A stretch of 12,815 nt of DNA from JAWWPY01 sp964412845 (GTDB taxonomy: Bacteria > Actinomycetota > Actinomycetes > Streptosporangiales > Streptosporangiaceae): NCBI GenBank assembly GCA_964412845.1, contig CAYPQM010000178.1:1-12815 (forward strand), in the 5' to 3' direction. Both the position numbers and the translations under genes were made by a program. Shown piece by piece: positions 7,040 through 12,815 of the stretch. Below the pieces are notes generated by a model, which saw nothing but the letters and a program-made list of their open reading frames with translations, ran no database searches and was not told the origin of the DNA. Position 1 is the stretch's first letter. Each line of letters opens with the position of its first letter.

Positions 7040-8698
7040 CGAGGCGTGGGAGTCGTCAGTGCAGGCACCGCGGCTCCCGGGGCCGAGCATCCCGCACCGT
7101 TGCGCCGCCGGCTGAGCGACTGGGCGGTCCTCATGATTCCCGCCGCGGCAGCTCTGCTGCTGAACGGTTACCAATTGGGCAAGCTCTCATTGTGGCGGGA
7201 TGAGGCGTACACCGTCGATGCCGCCCACCGGAGCGTTGGCCAGATCATCGCGCTGTTGCACAGAACAGATGCGGTGAATGGCACCTACTACCTGCTCATG
7301 CACGTGGTGATCACCTTTTTCGGCACATCCGCGACCGCGATCCGGCTGCCCGCGCTGCTCGCCACCGCAGTCACGGCCGCGATGATCGCCGCCCTCGGCA
7401 TGCTGCTGGCGCGGCTGGCGGACCTGCCGGCGCCCGGGCTCACCGGCCTGCTCGCCGGGCTGCTCTTCGCGGCCGCCCCGGAGGCCACCAGGTACGCGCA
7501 GGACGCCCGGGCCTATGCGATCGTGACGATGTTCGCCACCATCGCGACCTATCTGCTGGTCCGCGCCCTGATGGCCGGCACCTGGTGGCGCTGGGCCGGC
7601 TACGCCCTGGCCATCGTGGCGGCCGGGCTGTTCAACCTCTTCTCGCTGCTCCTGGTGGTTGCGCACGGCCTGACGGTGCTGGCCGCCCGGGCCCGGCACC
7701 GCCGGCGCGATCCAGACGTGCCCGCGGTACGTCTGTCGCGCTGGCTGGTGGCCGTCATCGCCGCCGGGCTCGCGCTGGCCCCGCTGGCGGTGGTGGGGGC
7801 AAGCCAGCGCAGTCAGATTGCCTGGCTGCCCAAGCCAGACTGGGGAACTGCCTACGACCTGGTGGTGAGCTTCTGCGGGGACCGGCCGCTGGTCGTCCCC
7901 ATCCTGGCGCTGGCCCTGTGCGGTTCGGTGGCTGGCTTGATCACCAGATCCCGTTTCCAGGCCACGCAGGGGGCGGCCACCCAGGGGGCGGCCACCCAGA
8001 GCCAGGCCTCCTGGGGGCCGGCCACCCCGGGCGCGGTCGGCCTGCCCTGGCTGCTCGTGCCACCGGTCATCCTGTTGACGGTGTCGCAGCAGGGCACGCC
8101 GGTGTACAACGGCCGGTACGTCGTCTACTGCCTGCCCGCGTTGGCTCTGCTCTGTGCTGCCGGGCTGGCCGCGGTGGCGAGTGTCGTGTCGCGGGCGCTG
8201 CCCCGCGGCTGGGGCGCGGTCGCGGGCTGGGTTCCGTCCGCCGGGGTCGGCGCGCTGGTGGCTGTCCTGCTGATCGCGCCGCAGCAGGCAATCAGGCTGC
8301 CCGCCTCCCGGCCAGACAACCTGCGGGCGGCAGCGGCGGCGGTCGCCGCACACGGGCGCCCCACCGACATCGTCTTCTACATCCCGTGGAACCAGCGGAT
8401 CCTGGGCATGGGCTACCCGGGGCCGTTCCGGCAGCTCAGGGACATCGCCCTGGGGGTGTCCCCAGTGGCTTCGGACACCCTGCTCGGCACCGAGGTGAAT
8501 CTCGCGACCTGGCGGCACCGGCTCGTCAACGTGAGCAGGATCTGGCTGGTCACCTCGATAGGCCACCGGAAACTGCTGAAAAGTGCCGATCCCCTGGATC
8601 GCATGGAACTGGCGCTGCTGAGCGGCATGCGGCTGATCGGGCGCTGGCACGCGGGCTCGGACGTGCTGAGCCTGTATGGCCCGCGGAAAGCCAGCTAG
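7037..8698 (+). CDS. GT39-like GT-C membrane glycosyltransferase (putative mannosyltransferase family)
   Basis: A polytopic membrane enzyme that probably transfers a sugar from a polyprenyl-phosphate donor to an acceptor outside the membrane. With start GTG 7037 it is 553 residues (565 if GTG 7001 is used). Roughly ten to twelve hydrophobic helices can be seen, beginning with WAVLMIPAAAALLLNGY. The first extracytoplasmic loop holds LWRDEAYT with the Asp-Glu pair (55-56) typical of GT-C enzymes of the PMT/ArnT type. YAQDARAYAIVTM and the region GTYYLLMHVVITFFG also fit family 39. After the last helix (about residue 418) comes a predicted outer domain of about 135 residues with no recognised motif. 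A low-complexity stretch at 309-333, in a loop between two helices, is made of 15-bp repeats. The specific sugar and acceptor are unknown. It follows the TagF-like gene in the same direction but behind terminators, so it is probably its own transcription unit. Confidence 0.85.
   Translation: MRGVGVVSAGTAAPGAEHPAPLRRRLSDWAVLMIPAAAALLLNGYQLGKLSLWRDEAYTVDAAHRSVGQIIALLHRTDAVNGTYYLLMHVVITFFGTSATAIRLPALLATAVTAAMIAALGMLLARLADLPAPGLTGLLAGLLFAAAPEATRYAQDARAYAIVTMFATIATYLLVRALMAGTWWRWAGYALAIVAAGLFNLFSLLLVVAHGLTVLAARARHRRRDPDVPAVRLSRWLVAVIAAGLALAPLAVVGASQRSQIAWLPKPDWGTAYDLVVSFCGDRPLVVPILALALCGSVAGLITRSRFQATQGAATQGAATQSQASWGPATPGAVGLPWLLVPPVILLTVSQQGTPVYNGRYVVYCLPALALLCAAGLAAVASVVSRALPRGWGAVAGWVPSAGVGALVAVLLIAPQQAIRLPASRPDNLRAAAAAVAAHGRPTDIVFYIPWNQRILGMGYPGPFRQLRDIALGVSPVASDTLLGTEVNLATWRHRLVNVSRIWLVTSIGHRKLLKSADPLDRMELALLSGMRLIGRWHAGSDVLSLYGPRKAS
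7961..8035 (+). repeat. Degenerate 15-bp in-frame tandem repeat in the GT-C gene
   Basis: Five 15-bp units run in frame. The first two, GCCACGCAGGGGGCG and GCCACCCAGGGGGCG, differ at one base. The third, GCCACCCAGAGCCAG, and two more divergent units follow. They encode ATQGA, ATQGA, ATQSQ, ASWGP and ATPGA. The block lies in a loop between membrane helices. It has the same period as the asnB array but a different sequence. Confidence 0.8.
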
Positions 8699-8738
8699 GA
8701 CACGCCCTCGCTGCCCGAGGGGTTGGGGCGTGTCCTAG
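8695..8738. terminator. Bidirectional hairpin terminator between convergent genes
   Basis: A perfect 13-bp inverted repeat, CTAGGACACGCCC (8695-8707) and GGGCGTGTCCTAG (8726-8738), encloses 18 bases that can form their own small hairpin (CCTCG/CGAGG, sharing bases with the outer stem). It fills most of the 53 bases between the stop of the GT-C gene and the stop of the convergent sigma factor gene. The TAG stop of the GT-C gene is inside the left arm. There is no T-tract on either side. A symmetric stem between convergent genes fits a shared terminator. Confidence 0.75.
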
Positions 8739-8751
8739 GGTGGCGGGCTGC

Positions 8752-9336
8752 TCAACCGGGCATCGGGGCCAGGCCGGTGCCGTGGCCAGGGCCGTAAGCG
8801 GCAAGCTTGTCGCGGAGCCGGCCGCGGCCACGGTGCAGCCGCGACATCACGGTGCCGATCGGCGTGCCCATGATCTCGGCGATCTCCTTGTACGCGTACC
8901 CCTCGATATCGGCGAGGTAGACAGCGACACGGAATTCCTCCGGCAGATCCCGCAGCGCGCGCAGGATCTCGGAGTCAGCCAGCCGGTCCAGCGCTTCCGC
9001 CTCGGCCGACCGGGCCTGGGGCGCCAGCGGATCGGCCGGGACCTGCCAGTCCTGGAAGTCGCCACTCGATGCCTGCCTCGGCTCGCGGCGGCGCTTCCGG
9101 TAGCTGTTGATGAACGTGTTGGCCAGGATCCGGTGCAGCCATGCCCTGAGATTCGTGCCTGGCCGGAACTGGTGAAACGCCGCGTACGCCTTGGCTGACG
9201 TCTCCTGGACGAGATCCTCGGCATCGGTGGGGTTGCGGGTCATCCGGAGCGCGGCCGGGTACAGCTGCCCAAGGAAAGGCACGACGTCCTGTTCGAATCG
9301 CTTGTTGCGGTCCGGCGCCTGCTCAGTGGACCCCAT
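8752..9336 (-). CDS. sigR: SigR/SigH-like ECF RNA polymerase sigma factor
   Basis: A 194-residue group 4 (ECF) sigma factor directing RNA polymerase to a dedicated promoter set; in close relatives (Streptomyces SigR, Mycobacterium SigH) this is the thiol-oxidative stress regulon. Region 2 covers about 25-85: RMTRNPTDAEDLVQET, AYAAFHQFRPGTNLRAWL and ILANTFINSYRKRRREP, the SigR/SigH signature. A linker rich in Ala, Asp and Pro follows, then region 4 at about 119-175 with LPEEFRVAVYLADIEGYAYKEIA and the helix-turn-helix MGTPIGTVMSRLHRGRGRLR. ATG 9336 has GGAG 5 bases before it on the coding strand. SigR/SigH genes are normally followed by a zinc anti-sigma gene (rsrA/rshA). Here only 53 bases and a terminator separate its stop from a convergent gene, so no such partner is encoded next to it. 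It may be a paralogue of the main SigR. Membership of the group is near certain; the stimulus is inferred. Confidence 0.93.
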   Translation of the reverse strand: MGSTEQAPDRNKRFEQDVVPFLGQLYPAALRMTRNPTDAEDLVQETSAKAYAAFHQFRPGTNLRAWLHRILANTFINSYRKRRREPRQASSGDFQDWQVPADPLAPQARSAEAEALDRLADSEILRALRDLPEEFRVAVYLADIEGYAYKEIAEIMGTPIGTVMSRLHRGRGRLRDKLAAYGPGHGTGLAPMPG

Positions 9337-9513
9337 CGTTGCTCCGCTCGTCCGTTGACTATCACTCTATAGACGTACGCGAGGCCTATTCCGGCTCAGT
9401 GTCCCGGGTCACAATCTCTGCGACAGTCACTCAGATCTTTCCTACCCGCAAATACTGAGAGTTTGCTGAACGCCCGCTACGGGTACCCGCAGCCTGTCCG
9501 GTGACCCGCCAGA
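9337..9513. promoter_or_regulatory. Divergent intergenic region between sigma factor and DNA methylase
   Basis: These 177 bases separate two divergently transcribed genes and are visibly richer in A/T than the flanking coding sequence, as expected if both promoters lie here. On the minus strand, GGAAT (9392-9388) resembles the -35 of SigR-type promoters (GGGAAT, 18-19 bases, GTT), but GTT is absent at the right distance. A palindrome CGGGTACCCG (9480-9489) lies 24 bases before the methylase ATG and could be an operator or chance. I cannot assign a start site. Confidence 0.35.
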
Positions 9514-11528
9514 ATGGGCGGCGTGATCAACGGCATCGGCGACGAGGACGCGCTCGTGGACGTTGCTGTCCGGCTCGGTGCCCTGACCGTACCTGGCTGG
9601 TCTGACACCGAACGGGAGCTGGCAGCCGCGGCGCGGCGCCGCCACGATGACCGATCCGGCCCGGCCGTGGACCTCGCCGCGATCCGGGACCGCATCGAGG
9701 CTGGCGAGGACCCGCTGGGCGAGGCGTTCTGCCAGCTCCGCGGGCGCGCCGAGCGGCGGGCGCTCGGCCAGACGTTCACCCCGCAGCCGATCATCGCGAG
9801 CATGATCAGCTGGGCCGCCGGTGCTGTCGGGACGGCCAGGCACGGGCCAGGCGGCGGGACCGGGCCAGGCAGAGTGACCGGCACAGGCAACGGGACCGGC
9901 ACAGGCAACGGGACCGGCACAGGCAACGGGACCGGGAACCCGGACGGTGGCCCGGCGCGAGTGATCGATCCTGGGTCCGGTTCCGCCCGCTTTCTCATCG
10001 CCGCTGGCCGCCGCTGGTCGCACGCCTCGCTGCTCGGAGTGGAGATCGACCCGGTCGCGGCGGTCATCGGCCGGGCCAGTCTGGCCGCCGCGGGCCTGGC
10101 CGGACGCTCATGCCTGCTGCTCGAGGACTATCGGGCGCTACGCCTGCCCGCCGCCGCTGGCCCGACCTTGTTCCTCGGCAACCCCCCGTACCTGCGCCAC
10201 CACCAGATCACACCGGGCTGGAAGGACTGGCTGCGGTCCACCGCGCGGGCCTGGGACCTGCCGGTCAGCGGCCTGGCCGGACTCCATGTGCACTTTTTCC
10301 TGGCCACCGCGATGCATGCCGTGCCAGGTGATCTCGGTGCGTTCATCACCGCCGCGGAGTGGCTGGACGTGAACTACGGCAGCTTGGTCCGCGCCTTGCT
10401 GCTCGGCCCGCTGGGCGGAGAGTCGGTGCACCTGATCGAGCCAGCCGTCCCGGTGTTCAGCGATGCCCTGGCGACCTCGGCCATCGCATGCTTCAAGCCG
10501 GGCAGTGCCCAGCCGGGCAGCGGCCCGCACCTGCTTCGCCTGCGCCGCGTNNNNNNNNNNNNNNNNNNNNNNNNNNNNNNNNNNNNNNNNNNNNNNNNNN
10601 NNNNNNNNNNNNNNNNNNNNNNNNNNNNNNNNNNNNNNNNNNNNNNNNNNAGCCGGGCAGTGCCCAGCCGGGCAGCGGCCCGCACCTGCTTCGCCTGCGC
10701 CGCGTCGCCAGCCTGGCGGAGCTCGGCGCGCTGGCCGGTGGCGTGCCGGTACCCGCCGGGTCGCTCTCCGCGGCGGCCCGCTGGGGGTCCCTGCTGGCCG
10801 GGCCCGGCCCGCGGCTCGCGGCGGAGCTGGGTCACCGGACCGCCCCGCTGCCCGCTGACCGTGTCGAACTCGGCGAGCTGTGCCACGTCCACCGCGGCCA
10901 GGCCACCGGGGCGAACGCGGTCTGGGTCACGGCGAGCACCGCGGCTGCCCCGGCCGGGGCAGCCGCGCCTGGGGTCCCCGAGCGGTTCCTGTTCCCCGCG
11001 GTGACCCGGGCGCGCGAGCTCTTCGGCGCCTGGGACGTGCTGGCCCCGGCGGCGCCGCTGCGGTCGGTCATCGACCTGCCCGCCGACCTCGGCGAACTCT
11101 CCGCCAGCGAACTCCGCGACGTGCAACTGTTCCTCGGCCGGGCCCGGGCCGCGGGCGCCGCCGACAGCTACATCGCCCGGCACCGCAGGCCCTGGTGGCG
11201 GGTCCGGCTCGGCGAGCCACCACCGATCCTGGCCACCTACATGGCCCGCAGGCCGCCGGCGTTCGTGCGCAACCTGGCCGGGGCCAGGTACCTGAACATC
11301 GCGCACGGCATCTACCCACGCGAGCCGCTGTCCGCAGCCGCGCTCGACGGCCTGGCGGAGTTCCTGCGAGGTTGCGTTATGCATGGTCAGGGGCGGGTTT
11401 ATGCGGGCGGGCTGCTGAAATTCGAACCGCGGGAGATGCAGCGGCTACCGGTGCCGTGCCCGGAGCTGCTCACGGTCAGATCCAGCCGTGATACCACATC
11501 CGGGTCAGCCAGGAAGCATACGGAATAA
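9514..11528 (+). CDS. N6-adenine-specific DNA methylase (Eco57I/TaqI-like class), interrupted by the scaffold gap
   Basis: A SAM-dependent enzyme expected to methylate adenine in a specific DNA sequence. The N-terminal part has RRALGQTFTPQPIIASMISWA, the usual lead-in of N6 methylases; motif I is VIDPGSGSARFL (Asp at 152); motif IV is the catalytic NPPY (223-226), followed by LRHHQITPGWKDWL. The C-terminal part, ARYLNIAHGIYPREPLS and GGLLKFEPREMQRLPVP, resembles the target-recognition domain of TaqI-like enzymes. The frame appears to shift across the N run, but removing 155 bases (100 N plus one copy of a duplicated 55-mer) gives a single 619-residue frame; the codon at the join is GTC (10549, 10550, 10706). 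A TGTGNG repeat is inserted between the lead-in and motif I. Start ATG 9514 lacks a strong ribosome site. No restriction nuclease or helicase is adjacent, so it looks like a solitary methylase. Its 3' end overlaps the convergent pmt gene by 53 bases. Confidence 0.82.
9859..9930 (+). repeat. 18-bp in-frame tandem repeat in the DNA methylase gene
   Basis: Three identical copies of ACCGGCACAGGCAACGGG run at 9877-9894, 9895-9912 and 9913-9930, preceded by a diverged unit at 9859-9876 and followed by a partial one. Each encodes TGTGNG. The block lies between the N-terminal TP motif region and SAM motif I, where related enzymes have a short connection, and is expected to be a flexible linker. Confidence 0.95.
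10496..10705 (+). repeat. Identical 55-bp contig ends flanking the N run
   Basis: Bases 10496-10550 and 10651-10705 are identical over all 55 positions and directly abut the two ends of the N run. This is the pattern left when two contigs that overlap are scaffolded without being merged. The 55-mer opens with two copies of a degenerate 15-bp unit beginning AGCCGGGCAG (10496 and 10511), which may be why assembly stopped here. Confidence 0.9.
10551..10650. other. Assembly gap of exactly 100 N
   Basis: One hundred N in a row, the conventional filler for a gap of unknown length. It falls inside the DNA methylase gene. The matching 55-bp ends on both sides suggest that the real gap length is negative, an overlap of 55. 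Confidence 0.99.
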
Positions 11529-12815
11529 CCTTGCCCGCCAGGATCGGGTAGAGATAGACAAAATTGAACAAAACGCCAAGAACATAAGCCCCCGCGACCG
11601 CCGCGCCGACTGTGCGGCGCCGGGGGGACGCGTTGGCCGTGCCGATGATCAGCCCCAGGCACAGGGTGATGGACAAGACGAGGAACGGGTCGAAGGCCAC
11701 CGCGTAGAAGTAGAACTTGGTGCGGTCGGGGAACAGGAACCACGGCAGCCAGCCGGCCGCCACCCCGAGCAGGACCGACCCGGCCCGCCAGTCGCGGCGG
11801 GTCAGCCACCAGCCCAGGCACACCAGCAGTGTGGCTATCGAGGCCCACCAGATCATCGGGGTGCCGAGGGCCAGGACCTCCTGGGCGTTACCGGAACTGC
11901 AGGCGACATGCGTGGCGCCCGCGTTCGTGCCGCCCGCCGGGCAGGTCCAGAAGAAGGCGACCGGCCTGCTGAGCACCAGCCAGTTCCACGGCTGCGACTG
12001 GTAAGGGTGATGCGTGTGCAGCCCGACATGGAAGCTGAGCATCTGCTTGTGGTACTCGAACAGCGACGCGAGGGCCGAGATGCCCGGGATGTGGATGCCG
12101 TTCTGCGCCGCCCAGTTCCGGTCCCAGCCATCAGAGGTGGCGAACCATCCTGTCCAGCTCACCAGGTAGATGGCCGCGGGCAGCAGGCCGAAGGAGACCG
12201 GCAGCCAGCGTCCGTCGCCGACCAGCATGTCGCCGACGTAGCCGCGGAACCCCGCCGCCCGGCGTGCCCCCAGGTCCCAGGCGACCGCGAGGCCGACGAA
12301 GGCGAACACGTACCAGATCGCGTCCCACTTCGACGCGCAGGCCAGGCCCAGGCAGGCCCCCGCGCCCAGCTGCCACCAGCGGATCCCGAGCCGCGGTGGG
12401 CGCTGCGCGTCCGGATGCTGCGCGACCAGGTCCGCCAGGCGGGCTCGCGAGACGTCCCGATCGACCACCAGGCAGCGAACGCGGCCAGCACCCAGAACAT
12501 CAGGAAGATGTCCAGCAGCGCCGTGCGGCTCATCACGAATTCCAGCCCGTCCAGCGCGAGCAGCAAGCCAGCCACGCAGCCGAGCAGGGTGGACCGGGTC
12601 ATCCGGCGGGCGATCCTGGCCAGCAGCAGGATGGCCAGCGAGCCGAACAGCGCGACCGAGAACCGCCAGCCGAACGGGGTCAGGCCGAACACCCACTCGC
12701 CGACCCCGATGAGGAGCTTGCCCAGTGGCGGGTGCACGACGAACTCGCCACCCGACGAGAAGATGTTCGTGTGACCGTGCGTGATCAGCGAGTTCCGGTT
12801 GCTGACGTAGTTCTG
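11476..12815 (-). pseudogene. pmt: Protein O-mannosyltransferase (Pmt, GT39), 5'-partial with a one-base frameshift
   Basis: A polytopic enzyme that in actinobacteria transfers mannose from polyprenyl-phosphate-mannose to exported proteins outside the membrane. The frame is open to the right window edge (first codons read QNYVSNRNSL, then THGHTNIFSSGGEFVVHPPLGK), so the N-terminus with its Asp-Glu motif lies outside. About 446 residues are visible. Family segments include FGWRFSVALFGSLAILLLAR, LLALDGLEFVMSRTALLDI, ASKWDAIWYVFAFVGL, MLSFHVGLHTHHPYQSQPWN, a PDRTKFYFYAVAF stretch and the ending WLTRMWYHGWI. The first 113 codons and the last 332 are in different frames. The switch maps to about 12475-12477, where the coding strand reads TTC-GC-TGC; one base is missing within the expected AAF-x-CLVVDRD. 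Both sides are well conserved, so the lesion is either very recent or a sequencing error. It is not a homopolymer run. The 3' end overlaps the convergent methylase by 53 bases. Confidence 0.88.

Noticed and set aside
7187..8650. 487-codon minus-strand open frame opposite the GT-C gene
   Set aside because: Gln/Gly/Arg-rich shadow of hydrophobic codons; no domain and no ribosome site.
7585..9198. 537-codon plus-strand frame running from the GT-C gene through the sigma gene
   Set aside because: It crosses a terminator and two well-supported genes in other frames; it is a product of scarce stop codons at high GC.
9388..9392. GGAAT on the minus strand as an autoregulatory SigR promoter
   Set aside because: The matching GTT is missing at 18-19 bases; the bases there read TATAG.
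9480..9489. Palindrome CGGGTACCCG upstream of the methylase as a controller-protein operator
   Set aside because: A single 10-bp GC-rich palindrome occurs easily by chance at this composition, and no controller gene is nearby.
10496..10705. 55-bp direct repeat considered as a target-site duplication or att sites of an element inside the gap
   Set aside because: The repeat abuts both ends of a 100-N filler exactly, and merging restores the reading frame, which an assembly overlap explains more simply.
11488..12774. 428-codon plus-strand open frame opposite pmt
   Set aside because: Shadow of the membrane protein on the minus strand; charged low-complexity content and no motifs.

Overview
The window looks like a chromosomal segment of a high-GC actinomycete. 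Codon third positions are strongly G/C, GTG and TTG starts are used, and the genes include a SigR/SigH-type ECF sigma factor, an actinobacterial protein O-mannosyltransferase (Pmt), an LtsA/AsnB-type amidotransferase and a large actinobacterial-style fusion of a GT2 glycosyltransferase with a CDP-glycerol glycerophosphotransferase. The genus cannot be read from the sequence. A run of exactly 100 N marks this as a draft scaffold. There are no tRNA, rRNA, CRISPR or transposase signals.

Layout, left to right. (1) 1-704 (+): 3' part of an enoyl-CoA hydratase/isomerase (crotonase) gene. (2) 864-3110 (+): asparagine synthetase-type glutamine amidotransferase, whose glutaminase domain is interrupted by about 114 low-complexity residues containing nine 15-bp tandem repeats. 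(3) 3260-6808 (+): 1182-residue GT2 plus TagF/TagB-like protein, followed by GC-rich hairpin terminator(s). (4) 7037-8698 (+): GT39-like GT-C membrane glycosyltransferase, ending in a 13-bp hairpin shared with a convergent gene. (5) 8752-9336 (-): SigR/SigH-like ECF sigma factor with no anti-sigma gene beside it. (6) 9514-11528 (+): N6-adenine DNA methylase of the Eco57I/TaqI-like class, split by the N gap. (7) 11476-12815 (-): Pmt, 5'-truncated by the window edge and carrying a one-base frameshift.

Genes 2-4 and 7 share a cell-envelope theme: amidation, possibly of peptidoglycan as for LtsA; teichoic-acid-like glycerol-phosphate polymer synthesis; and polyprenyl-phosphate-sugar-dependent glycosylation outside the membrane. 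A SigR/SigH-type regulator (thiol-oxidative stress in its relatives) and a solitary DNA methylase sit between them. Joint function of the envelope genes is inferred from neighbourhood only.

Two things stand out. First, at least three unrelated genes (AsnB, the GT-C enzyme and the methylase) carry in-frame tandem repeats of 15 or 18 bp at points where the protein fold should have a loop; a fourth short 15-bp repeat lies exactly at the scaffold gap. Second, the scaffold gap looks spurious: the 55 bp on its left and the 55 bp on its right are identical, and collapsing them restores one uninterrupted 619-residue methylase. I did not find a convincing new defence or mobile system; the repeat-expanded AsnB is the most unusual object here.
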